DNA of 27,592 bases from SFWF01 sp045636705 (lineage in GTDB: Bacteria > Bacillota > Clostridia > Oscillospirales > Acutalibacteraceae). The translations under genes were made by a program, and so were the position numbers. The notes beneath the pieces were generated by a model. It saw only the letters and a list, made by a program, of their open reading frames with translations, was not told the DNA's origin and did not search any database. Below, piece after piece: positions 1-5,830 of this stretch; position 1 is the stretch's first letter; each line of letters starts with the position of its first letter. The DNA lies in the NCBI GenBank assembly GCA_045636705.1, contig JAZTYA010000031.1:1-27592 (forward strand). Direction: 5' to 3'.

Positions 1-137
1 AGAAAGACAAGTCGAAAGACTTGTCTTTTCTTTTTCAACTAAATCCGTCCTTTCGGACGGGATAAATCCATCTGCGATGGATGAAATCACTTCGTGATGA
101 AATCCGACTTTGTCGGGTTAATGGACGGATTTAATTT
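1..137. repeat. Terminal direct repeat, left copy
   Basis: These 137 bases are identical to 27456-27592 at the other end of the window. The repeat contains a Rho-independent terminator (3-29) and the first half of a hairpin array. Read directly from the sequence. It means either that the contig was broken at a multi-copy module or that the molecule is circular; the housekeeping content makes the first more likely. Confidence 0.95.
3..35 (+). terminator. Rho-independent terminator
   Basis: An 11-bp stem (AAAGACAAGTC, 3-13) with a GAAA loop (14-17) and its complement (18-28) is followed by a T-rich run. It would end a transcript arriving from outside the window. The stem word GACAAGTC recurs in the terminator at 2866-2896. 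Confidence 0.8.
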
Positions 138-220
138 CATCTGCGGAGCAGATTTCATCCAAGCAACGCTTGGATTTCATCGTGAGCATAAGCGAACGAT
201 TTCACTAACACCGCTTCGCA
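41..220 (+). repeat. Hairpin array 1, upstream of the first lipoprotein gene
   Basis: A run of short perfect hairpins: 45-60 (CCGTCC/GGACGG), 66-82 (ATCCATC/GATGGAT), 86-98 (ATCAC/GTGAT), 101-119 (one G-T pair), 139-153 (ATCTGC/GCAGAT), 157-175 (ATCCAAGC/GCTTGGAT) and 179-200 (ATCGT/ACGAT), mostly joined by the word ATGAAAT or its complement. The left arm of the first hairpin, extended to AAATCCGTCC (41-50), is also perfectly complementary to GGACGGATTT (123-132), which would enclose three hairpins. It lies between a terminator and a promoter, so it may act as DNA rather than RNA. Function unknown. Confidence 0.8.
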
Positions 221-249
221 TTGATTTATTTCCGCTTTTATGTTATAAT
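221..249 (+). promoter_or_regulatory. Sigma-A promoter at the end of hairpin array 1
   Basis: TTGATT at 221-226, a 17-nt spacer and TATAAT at 244-249. The same block, including most of the spacer, recurs at 1135-1163 and 26136-26164, each time between a hairpin array and an accessory gene. The GGCGGTGAT ribosome site of the next gene follows at 258-266. Confidence 0.85.
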
Positions 250-269
250 ACACCCTAGGCGGTGATGAT

Positions 270-824
270 ATGAAAAAATTCTTAGCAGTATTACTTGTCT
301 TTATAATTACAATAACACTTTGTTCTTGCGTAAAAACGGATAATAACATCGAAAATTATGCAAATGATAAAGAAAAATATTATGCAGATTTATTTATGCC
401 CAATTTAGGTGATATTGGCGTGTATAAAGATGTAGAATATTTTATAAGAAAAGATGAAACGATATTTCCTGAATACTCAATGCAATTCGTTGTAAAGTAT
501 GATGAAGAAGAGTTTTTGAGAGAAAAAGAAAAACTTAATACAGCATACACATATCTTAAAGAACCGCAAAAGGCTGATTTCGATGATACAGTCTATACTA
601 TTCCCATTGAAGAATTTTCTGCAAGTGGATTTAATTTTAAAATAGCTAAATTTAAAGATACTGTTTATCCTAAAAACTTTGGAATGGTTGGCGTTTCTGA
701 TGAAACGTTTGAAATTGCTTATTTGTGGATATATGCCCCAGACCTTGATTATATTTGTGAAACGAACGAAAATGAAATTAAGGAAATGAATGAGTTTATG
801 AAATATCATTTTTCGTTGGAGTAA
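270..824 (+). CDS. Unrecognised lipoprotein
   Basis: 184 residues. Residues 1-20 form a lipoprotein signal: two lysines, a hydrophobic core and the lipobox LCSC with Cys20 as the predicted lipidation site. The rest is an acidic, soluble, extracytoplasmic domain with no motif I recognise. The ATG at 270 is fixed by GGCGGTGAT at 258-266, three bases upstream, and by the consensus promoter just before it. The gene is monocistronic and is followed by the conserved 3' element at 831-948 and a terminator. It is AT-rich compared with the clp operon later in the window. Membrane attachment is well supported; the role is unknown. Confidence 0.85.
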   Translation: MKKFLAVLLVFIITITLCSCVKTDNNIENYANDKEKYYADLFMPNLGDIGVYKDVEYFIRKDETIFPEYSMQFVVKYDEEEFLREKEKLNTAYTYLKEPQKADFDDTVYTIPIEEFSASGFNFKIAKFKDTVYPKNFGMVGVSDETFEIAYLWIYAPDLDYICETNENEIKEMNEFMKYHFSLE

Positions 825-830
825 ACATAA

Positions 831-948
831 GAAAATCAAGTATTTAGAATAGTTCCATTTTAAGTATCAAAAAACTAATCGCCCGGAGTCTAACTAACGA
901 CTTTAATTTTGAAATATATTGTTCGTCTTTTATGGACGAAAAGACAAA
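831..948 (+). repeat. Conserved 3' element, copy 1
   Basis: Begins a few bases after the upstream stop codon. It contains GAAAATC, then two AACTAA words 19 bases apart (873 and 892), ACGACTT, and a 6-bp hairpin TTCGTC (922-927)/GACGAA (935-940). It aligns with the regions after the stops at 1728 and 3521; 888-904 is nearly identical to the copy-2 and copy-3 core. It encodes no protein. Confidence 0.7.
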
Positions 949-950
949 CG

Positions 951-983
951 AAAATCCGTTCTCGAAGGAGGGCGGATTTTTTG
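951..983 (+). terminator. Rho-independent terminator sharing an arm with hairpin array 2
   Basis: AAAATCCG pairs with CGGATTTT around a loop of about a dozen bases, followed by a T run. It ends the first lipoprotein transcript. Its 5' arm and loop (950-964) are also perfectly complementary to 1030-1044, so the terminator can be replaced by a longer alternative stem. Confidence 0.75.
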
Positions 984-984
984 T

Positions 985-1134
985 TTGTATTATTCATTTT
1001 TCATTATTCATCATTCATTATTCATTAAACGAGAACGGATTTTCAAATGAATAATGAATATTGAAGTCGCTTACGCTGATGAATAATGAATAATTTCGGT
1101 GTGGCTTCGCCACGAATTATAACACCGCTCCGCA
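985..1134 (+). repeat. Hairpin array 2, non-coding spacer before the second lipoprotein
   Basis: This accounts for most of the 358 bases between the two lipoprotein genes; I see no ORF here. It contains many ATTATTCATT words, a perfect 14-bp inverted repeat (1013-1026 with 1046-1059), a 15-bp inverted repeat linking the terminator arm 950-964 to 1030-1044, and a nested hairpin near 1098-1130 (GTGGC/GCCAC inside GGTGT/ACACC). It runs directly into the recurring promoter at 1135. Confidence 0.7.
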
Positions 1135-1163
1135 TTGATTTATTTCCGCTTTTATGTTATACT
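1135..1163 (+). promoter_or_regulatory. Sigma-A promoter, second copy of the recurring promoter tail
   Basis: TTGATT at 1135-1140, a 17-nt spacer identical to that at 227-243, and TATACT at 1158-1163. The AGAGGTGAT ribosome site follows at 1171-1179. Confidence 0.85.
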
Positions 1164-1182
1164 AAATCCAAGAGGTGATTTT

Positions 1183-1728
1183 ATGAAAAAATTACTGACC
1201 TTGTGTTTGTGTATATTATTATGTTTTCAATTTTCTGCTTGTTCAACTAAAACACAATCTAATTCGGAAAGCATAAAAAAATCTATTTCAAAACATATTG
1301 GTATGGATGTTAGTGCAGGTGTTCAAAAAGAATATAACGATAGCCATGGTGGATTTCTTGGCGATGGCACCACATATGCCGAATATAGTTTTGAAAACAA
1401 CGATTTATTAGCGCAAATAAAGAAGAATGATAAGTGGAAATCTTTTCCCCTAACAAGTAATCTTCATACTGTTGTTTATGGAGGGGAATATTTTGATACT
1501 GAATTAAACACAATGGTAAATATGGCTCCTCATATAAGAAATGAGGAAGGGGAGGCAATTTTACCTGAAATAAAAAATGGATATTATTATTTTTTTGATA
1601 GGCACAGTGAAAATTTAGATGATAGATATGATGATAGTGAACTTTTATCACGATATTCTGTAAATTATACATTGGGAATCTATGATTGTGATACTAATAT
1701 CCTTTATTTTTTTGCGATGGATACATAA
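1183..1728 (+). CDS. Unrecognised lipoprotein
   Basis: 181 residues from the ATG at 1183, chosen because GAGGTGAT lies three bases upstream and the signal peptide begins exactly there. A longer reading from 1135 would start inside the promoter. Residues 1-20 form a lipoprotein signal with lipobox FSAC and Cys20 as the lipidation site, the same position as in the gene at 270. The mature part is soluble and rich in Asp, Asn and Tyr. I do not recognise the family. The gene sits between hairpin array 2 with its promoter and the second copy of the 3' element, so it looks like a second cargo of the same cassette type. Confidence 0.82.
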   Translation: MKKLLTLCLCILLCFQFSACSTKTQSNSESIKKSISKHIGMDVSAGVQKEYNDSHGGFLGDGTTYAEYSFENNDLLAQIKKNDKWKSFPLTSNLHTVVYGGEYFDTELNTMVNMAPHIRNEEGEAILPEIKNGYYYFFDRHSENLDDRYDDSELLSRYSVNYTLGIYDCDTNILYFFAMDT

Positions 1729-1755
1729 TAATGTTATTATTTAAGTGAAAACAAA

Positions 1756-1860
1756 GAAAATCTTCGGTTTTTGACCAGTTCTATTATGAGTGTTGGTTCT
1801 AACTAATAACCCAGACTCGAACTAACGACTTATATTTGGAAATGATTTGTTCGTATTTTA
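1756..1860 (+). repeat. Conserved 3' element, copy 2
   Basis: Follows the stop at 1728. It contains GAAAATC, AACTAA words at 1801 and 1820 (again 19 bases apart) and the 20-base core AGACTCGAACTAACGACTTA (1813-1832), which is identical at 3573-3592. Its first half also resembles the element at 27397-27451 (AATC, CAGTTTT or CGGTTTT, GTTC, CCCAGA in the same order), so the two forms are probably one family. The right arm of the hairpin seen in copy 1 is replaced here by a promoter -10 box. Confidence 0.7.
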
Positions 1861-1869
1861 TGCTATACT
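1842..1869 (+). promoter_or_regulatory. Probable promoter fused to the 3' element
   Basis: ATGATT at 1842-1847, a 16-nt spacer and TATACT at 1864-1869. The stretch TTTTATG-N-TATA resembles the recurring promoter tail. AGGTGGTGAT at 1876-1885 follows. Weaker than the other promoters because the -35 box is poor. Confidence 0.5.
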
Positions 1870-1888
1870 ACACATAGGTGGTGATAAA

Positions 1889-2341
1889 GTGTTCAAATAT
1901 CGTTTTGCTTGTCCTAATAAGGAAAGGGCTTTAAATAAGATTGAACAAATTGAGATAAACGATTATCCTAGAAGGTCGATTTGGGGTATTAATTTATATG
2001 GCTCGGGTATCCATTTTCAAAAAACAGGTGAAATTATTAAAGGTTTTTATCTAGGTGAGGGAGAATATGATAGAACAGGAGGAGCACATGGAGGAGGTTC
2101 GCCAATTCGTGTGTGTTTTATTGGTAAATTTGTAGAAGATGAAGGTAATTTGTTTTTTGATGTATATATCTATCCTAACATTTTTGAAGTAATATTTTTT
2201 ATTTGTGCGCTTGGTTTTGCAGGTGCTTATGGTGATGTTGCAGGTTTAATAGTAGCGACGCTAATTTTATCGTTTTTTGTAAAAGGATATTTTGATATGA
2301 TAAAAGATACATATCATATATTTGAACGGATATTTAAGTAA
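1889..2341 (+). CDS. Unrecognised small membrane protein
   Basis: 150 residues from the GTG at 1889, which has GGTGAT three bases upstream; an ATG at 1847 lies inside the promoter and is unlikely. The N-terminal two thirds are soluble, with a glycine-rich stretch around residues 60-75. Two closely spaced hydrophobic segments near residues 95-135 probably cross the membrane, followed by a short charged tail. No family recognised. The next gene starts 22 bases downstream, so the two are probably cotranscribed. Confidence 0.72.
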   Translation: MFKYRFACPNKERALNKIEQIEINDYPRRSIWGINLYGSGIHFQKTGEIIKGFYLGEGEYDRTGGAHGGGSPIRVCFIGKFVEDEGNLFFDVYIYPNIFEVIFFICALGFAGAYGDVAGLIVATLILSFFVKGYFDMIKDTYHIFERIFK

Positions 2342-2363
2342 AAGTCGCAATTGAGGTGATTAC

Positions 2364-2630
2364 ATGGGGAAATACAAGGCTACATACTATAAAAAATTAG
2401 GCTCGATATGGTTTGTTAGCGGTGGCAAACTTATTATTACTGAAAACGAATATATTATAAAATATTTTTTTAAAACGGTAGCAAGATTTGAAATTGATAA
2501 AACCATAGTTACTCGTATTCCAAGAGATGTATTATATAAGGGAATATATTTGTGGGATGGCGTTAAGGGAATAGAACTTTATTTTTTTAGCAAAACTGTA
2601 AACAAATTATATAAAATCTTGAATGTTTAG
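2364..2630 (+). CDS. Small protein, possibly PH/GRAM-like
   Basis: 88 residues, ATG with GAGGTGAT three bases upstream. No signal peptide or clear membrane segment. The pattern (a beta-rich stretch beginning GGKLIITENEYIIKY, then alternating hydrophobic strands) resembles the start of small bacterial PH or GRAM domains, but this is a fold-level impression. It ends abruptly at a TAG that is immediately followed, in another reading frame, by a SecD-like fragment, so the gene may be truncated or sit at a recombination junction. Probably the second gene of the 1889 transcript. Confidence 0.55.
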   Translation: MGKYKATYYKKLGSIWFVSGGKLIITENEYIIKYFFKTVARFEIDKTIVTRIPRDVLYKGIYLWDGVKGIELYFFSKTVNKLYKILNV

Positions 2631-2827
2631 ATTTTACAGAGGATGGAACGGAAAAATTTGTTAATGCAACCAGAGAAAATTTAGGAAAACAAATTAGTAT
2701 CTTTTTAGATGATGAACTTCTTTCAAGCCCGACGGTTAATGCGGTAATAACAAATGGCGCTACGACAATTTCGTGTTTAGGGAGTTATGATGAATCGCTT
2801 TTTTTATTCAACTCGTTGACTAAATAA
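2615..2827 (+). pseudogene. SecD P1 head-domain fragment
   Basis: From 2615 to the stop at 2825-2827 an open frame without a start codon encodes about 70 residues. It includes FTEDGTEKFVNATRENLGKQ followed by ISIFLDDELLSSPTVNAVI. This matches the P1 head of SecD (FTEEGTKKFAEAT, then LDGEVISAPVV in typical members). A stop at 2612-2614 closes the frame upstream and no ribosome site precedes it. I read it as the broken 3' end of a SecD or SecD-like gene fused to the preceding small gene by deletion or frameshift. A short genuine accessory protein with a lost N-terminus is the alternative. Confidence 0.6.
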
Positions 2828-2865
2828 GCTATTTACTAATATTATACGGGATAATATTTTAACAT

Positions 2866-2896
2866 AAAAAGACAAGTCATTTGACTTGTCTTTTTT
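2866..2896 (+). terminator. Rho-independent terminator
   Basis: AAAAAGACAAGTC (2866-2878), loop ATTT, GACTTGTC (2883-2890) and a T run. It uses the same stem word as the terminator at the window start. A further 8-bp hairpin AATATTAT/ATAATATT lies just upstream near 2838-2858. Confidence 0.8.
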
Positions 2897-2958
2897 ATAT
2901 GCGCTCAAATAATTACAACTTTGAAATGTCTATACGCTCATAAAACCGTCATTTGCCA

Positions 2959-2987
2959 TTGACATTCACTTTTTTAACAAATATAAT
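2959..2987 (+). promoter_or_regulatory. Consensus sigma-A promoter
   Basis: TTGACA at 2959-2964, a 17-nt spacer and TATAAT at 2982-2987. Perfect match in both boxes. It drives the gene at 3015 and is unrelated in sequence to the recurring TTGATT promoter tail. Confidence 0.85.
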
Positions 2988-3014
2988 TAAGTAAACAACC
3001 AAGGCGGTGATGAA

Positions 3015-3521
3015 GTGCAAAAAGAAATACTTACTATTCAAAACATCAAGACTGACTTGCTAAAGTTGTTAAAAGATAGATATATTGAACTAATAGAAAT
3101 CACTTTGGTTTTTCTTTTATTTGTTGCAGTTTTACTTTGGGCACCTATCATTTTCTATAAAGTAGCGTTTGGTTGTTTTGCGGCTATAATGTTATGTTTA
3201 GTTGTTGCCCAAGTTTTTGATATTATCACATTACATAAAGCGGTTGATAATACCGATTATATTGTTAAAGATAAAATGATTTCTAAAGAAATAAGACGTT
3301 ATATGCGCATTCGAAATAGGGGATATTGTCGTTTGCACTTTTCGTGTTATGGAACGTATATGATTCCCGATGAGAGCTATTCAAGGAGTACAAGCTTTAC
3401 ACCTAAAAGCGTTTATGAAAGCTCTGATTATGGTGATGAGTTCTATTTAGTCCTTTCAAAACAACATACGGGGAAAATACTTTATGCCTATAATACCAAA
3501 ATGTTTGAATTTGAAAATTGA
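3015..3521 (+). CDS. Unrecognised membrane protein
   Basis: 168 residues from the GTG at 3015, three bases after GGCGGTGAT and downstream of a perfect promoter. Two adjacent hydrophobic helices lie at about residues 27-47 and 50-73, consistent with a hairpin anchor. The C-terminal half is soluble, begins with a basic patch (KEIRRYMRIRNRGYCR) and is otherwise beta-rich. No known family recognised. It is followed by the third copy of the 3' element and a terminator, so it has the same cassette layout as the lipoprotein genes. Confidence 0.78.
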   Translation: MQKEILTIQNIKTDLLKLLKDRYIELIEITLVFLLFVAVLLWAPIIFYKVAFGCFAAIMLCLVVAQVFDIITLHKAVDNTDYIVKDKMISKEIRRYMRIRNRGYCRLHFSCYGTYMIPDESYSRSTSFTPKSVYESSDYGDEFYLVLSKQHTGKILYAYNTKMFEFEN

Positions 3522-3530
3522 TACTTTTTT

Positions 3531-3630
3531 ATAGAAAGCAGATTGTCATTTTTGCAATTTAGTAAACTGCTTAGACTCGAACTAACGACTTAAAGGCGAA
3601 AGAATAGTGTTCGTATTTTATGGTACGAAA
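3531..3630 (+). repeat. Conserved 3' element, copy 3
   Basis: The 20-base core AGACTCGAACTAACGACTTA at 3573-3592 is identical to 1813-1832. The hairpin TTCGTA (3610-3615)/TACGAA (3624-3629) matches the hairpin of copy 1 with the last pair changed from C-G to A-T, a compensatory change. A terminator follows directly. Confidence 0.7.
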
Positions 3631-3638
3631 GCCAAAAG

Positions 3639-3668
3639 AAAGACACGATTTCCAATCGTGTCTTTTTT
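3639..3668 (+). terminator. Rho-independent terminator
   Basis: A 12-bp stem AAAGACACGATT (3639-3650), loop TCC, its complement, then a T run to 3668. It closes the 3015 transcript. Confidence 0.85.
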
Positions 3669-3682
3669 ATTTGTTTCTTTTA

Positions 3683-3711
3683 TTGACAAAAGGGAAATAT
3701 CCGCTTATAAT
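3683..3711 (+). promoter_or_regulatory. Consensus sigma-A promoter
   Basis: TTGACA at 3683-3688, a 17-nt spacer and TATAAT at 3706-3711, directly upstream of the endonuclease/exonuclease/phosphatase gene. Confidence 0.85.
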
Positions 3712-3743
3712 AACTAAAAATTCCTATTAAGAGGTTTTCTGTG

Positions 3744-4529
3744 ATGAAAAAAGCTGCAGACATTCGTGTAATGTCTTATAATCTACTACATACCGAGTGG
3801 CGCAATTCGCCTGAAAGTGCTTTTTGTGAAAAAACATACAGTTTGGCAAAACAGATTTTTGATGATTTTATGCCAAACGTTATGGGTATTCAAGAAATTG
3901 ATGAGGGATGGCACAACACCCTTACTAATTTGTTTTCAGAAGAGGATACATACAAGTTCGCTTGCAAGCGACATAAAGATGGGTATAATATGACCACCCT
4001 TATGTATAACTCAAAAGAGGTCAATTTGCTTGATGAGTTCGTTTTAGACTTTGGCGAAAACGTTTTTATAAGAAACTTGTCGGTCGGCGTTTTTGAAACA
4101 AAGGATAACGGCACAAGATTCATAGTAACAAATGCTCATCCTGCTCCTGCAAGCCGAGGAAAATCATACGAGGACCATATCGATTGCCTTATTAAGCATG
4201 CAAAAACCGTGCTTGATAAGTATAAGGGCATCCCTTTAATTATGACAGGCGACTTTAACACAAGAGAACAGTCAAAATTTTATAAGAAAATTATGAGAAA
4301 AATCGGTGTTAAGGATGCGAAATACAAAGCAGAAATACTGGTTCGCAATTATTCCACCTGGTCGCGCTTTGGTAATATGCCAAAAGAGGGCAACGAATAT
4401 TGCCTTGACCATATTTTCGTAAATAAGAGTATAAAGGTTCGAAAATTTGACGTCATAATTGACCATAGCGTTGAACAAATCTCCGACCATATACCGATTT
4501 TCGCAGATATGATTATTTATAACAAATAA
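3744..4529 (+). CDS. Endonuclease/exonuclease/phosphatase family protein
   Basis: 261 residues from the ATG at 3744; a GTG at 3741 is an alternative and both are served by AAGAGG at 3729-3734. Motifs of the EEP (DNase I/AP endonuclease-like) metal-dependent phosphodiesterase fold appear in order: MSYN near the start, QEID with the metal-binding Glu at about residue 51, TGDFNT with catalytic Asp and Asn in the second half, DHIF, and SDHIPIFADM near the C-terminus. There is no signal peptide, so it is probably cytoplasmic. The family includes nucleases, phosphoinositide phosphatases and sphingomyelinases, and the substrate cannot be told from sequence. Its terminator was split by the insertion sequence that follows. 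Confidence 0.88.
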   Translation: MKKAADIRVMSYNLLHTEWRNSPESAFCEKTYSLAKQIFDDFMPNVMGIQEIDEGWHNTLTNLFSEEDTYKFACKRHKDGYNMTTLMYNSKEVNLLDEFVLDFGENVFIRNLSVGVFETKDNGTRFIVTNAHPAPASRGKSYEDHIDCLIKHAKTVLDKYKGIPLIMTGDFNTREQSKFYKKIMRKIGVKDAKYKAEILVRNYSTWSRFGNMPKEGNEYCLDHIFVNKSIKVRKFDVIIDHSVEQISDHIPIFADMIIYNK

Positions 4530-4534
4530 AATAA

Positions 4535-4548
4535 AAAGCCGTGAAATT
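4535..4548. terminator. Left half of a bidirectional terminator split by an insertion sequence
   Basis: AAAGCCGTGAAATT before the insertion sequence complements the ATTTCACGGCT that resumes at 5856. Removing the element and one ATT duplication restores the perfect palindrome AGCCGTGAAATTTCACGGCT with flanking A and T runs. It would have terminated both the gene at 3744 and the convergent gene ending at 5866. A close relative of this stem is intact at 8622-8652. Confidence 0.8.
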
Positions 4549-4573
4549 TGAAGTGAACCCCAAAGTTTAGACA
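4549..4573 (+). repeat. IS3 element, left terminal inverted repeat
   Basis: Starts TGAAGTGAACCCCAAAG and ends TTTAGACA. It matches the complement of 5831-5855 at 20 of 25 positions. Confidence 0.88.
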
Positions 4574-4583
4574 AAATTAAATA

Positions 4584-5381
4584 TTAAATTGTTAGTGAAT
4601 GAGTTCGGTATTGCACCGGACTCATTCCTTTTAGTTTTAAGGAAACTCTTTCATTGTTGTAGTAATGAATATATTTCTTTAATTCATCAATGAAAGCGTT
4701 AACGCTTTCGAATTTTTCGCCGTAGAACATTTCAACTTTCAGTCTGCCAAAGAAATTTTCCATAGCGCCGTTATCCATACAGTTACCTTTTCGGGACATA
4801 CTTTGAGTAATGTTATGTTCAGCAAGTAATCGTTGGTATTCGGCATGTTGGTATTGCCAACCTTGGTCAGAATGGAATATTGGTGTTGCATCAGCAGGCA
4901 GTTTTGCAAATAAACCATTAAGCATTTCCCTAACTTGTTCTAAATTGGGACTTGTCGAAATGGAATAAGATACAACTTCATTGTTGAATAAATCTAAAAC
5001 TGGTGAAAGATATACTTTCTCGTCACAAACATTAAATTGTGTAACATCAGTTGTTATCTTTTCAAATGGCTTTTCCGCATAAAAATCTCTTTTCAGTAAA
5101 TTGTCAGCAACTTTTCCAATCGTACCTTTGTATGAATGGTATTTATCATTCTTGCGTTGTTTGCCTTTCAAACCGAGTTGTTTCATCAGGTTTTGTACGG
5201 TTTTATGGTTAATTACATAACCTTTGTTACGCATTGCTATTGTAATCCTACGGTATCCATATCTGCCTTTATTGGAATTGTAGATATCTATAATTTCTTG
5301 CTTTTCACACGCATACTTGTCTGTATCATCGTGTTTTAGATAGTAGTAGAACGTGCTGCGAGCAAGTCCAGATAATTTCAA
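4584..5381 (-). CDS. IS3-family transposase OrfB (DDE integrase domain)
   Basis: 265 residues. The N-terminal part has the HTH_21-type region (GRYGYRRITIAMRNKGY). It is followed by an rve/DDE catalytic core with Asp in TTDVTQFN, Asp in FHSDQGWQYQH and Glu in ENFFGRLKVEM, the normal D-D-(35)-E order, and a C-terminal YNNERVSLKLKGMSP motif. The only start in this frame is a weak TTG at 5381. The frame is open upstream to 5429, where a -1 shift from OrfA would give the usual join ...KK-AKIISELRQRYPLKDLL. It is therefore probably made as an OrfAB fusion by programmed frameshifting. Confidence 0.93.
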   Translation of the reverse strand: MKLSGLARSTFYYYLKHDDTDKYACEKQEIIDIYNSNKGRYGYRRITIAMRNKGYVINHKTVQNLMKQLGLKGKQRKNDKYHSYKGTIGKVADNLLKRDFYAEKPFEKITTDVTQFNVCDEKVYLSPVLDLFNNEVVSYSISTSPNLEQVREMLNGLFAKLPADATPIFHSDQGWQYQHAEYQRLLAEHNITQSMSRKGNCMDNGAMENFFGRLKVEMFYGEKFESVNAFIDELKKYIHYYNNERVSLKLKGMSPVQYRTHSLTI

Positions 5382-5419
5382 TAAATCTTTCAGCGGATAT
5401 CTTTGCCTTAGTTCAGAGA

Positions 5420-5809
5420 TTATTTTTGCTTTTTGCCGTTCTCTCGCTCTTCCGCAAGAACTAAGGCACTCAGTTTTTTTAAGTATTCTATCTCCATACG
5501 AAGTCGTTGGTTTTCGGCAATTAAATCTTCTTCTATCTTTTTATCCAACTTAGGTGGTCTACCTTTCCTTGTTCCACTCGCACGACAAGCTCTGCCTCTT
5601 CTCTCTTTCATAAGACCTTCGGCTCCCTCTTCCAAGAATATGCGTTCCCACCGTTGCAACATCTGTCTAGCTCCGCCTGTTTTATCGTTGCCTATTTCAT
5701 ATTTCCTTACTGTTTTGTGATAACTTAAATGGTGTTCTCGCATATCCATTATAACACCTATTTTAAATTCTGCACTATAAACTTTATTCTTTACTCCTTT
5801 TTTACGCAT
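5420..5809 (-). CDS. IS3-family transposase OrfA (helix-turn-helix)
   Basis: 129 residues from the ATG at 5809, preceded by GGAGGTG; a TTG at 5827 would overlap the ribosome site. It contains an N-terminal helix-turn-helix region (YSAEFKIGVIMDMREHHLSY, then KTVRKYEIG), a basic linker and a C-terminal coiled coil (EEDLIAENQRLRMEIEYLKK) typical of the leucine zipper in IS3 OrfA. It binds the element ends and partners OrfB. An AAAAAG tract at 5429-5434, just before the stop, is the likely -1 slippage site. Confidence 0.9.
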   Translation of the reverse strand: MRKKGVKNKVYSAEFKIGVIMDMREHHLSYHKTVRKYEIGNDKTGGARQMLQRWERIFLEEGAEGLMKERRGRACRASGTRKGRPPKLDKKIEEDLIAENQRLRMEIEYLKKLSALVLAEERENGKKQK

Positions 5810-5830
5810 GAAAATATGCACCTCCAAAAG

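Noticed and set aside
41..220. CRISPR-like array
   Set aside because: The units are palindromes with different stem sequences and very short connectors; there is no constant repeat with spacers of equal length and no cas gene.
477..839. Minus-strand 120-residue frame over the first lipoprotein
   Set aside because: The plus-strand gene has a consensus promoter, ribosome site and lipoprotein signal; the opposite frame has none of these.
831..948. Integron attC site
   Set aside because: GTCTAAC at 888-894 fits RYYYAAC, but no properly placed GTTRRRY partner or imperfect long palindrome joins it, other copies lack the motif, and no integrase is present.
5136..5720. Plus-strand open frames over the transposase genes
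   Set aside because: They are shadows of OrfA and OrfB, without ribosome sites or recognisable domains.
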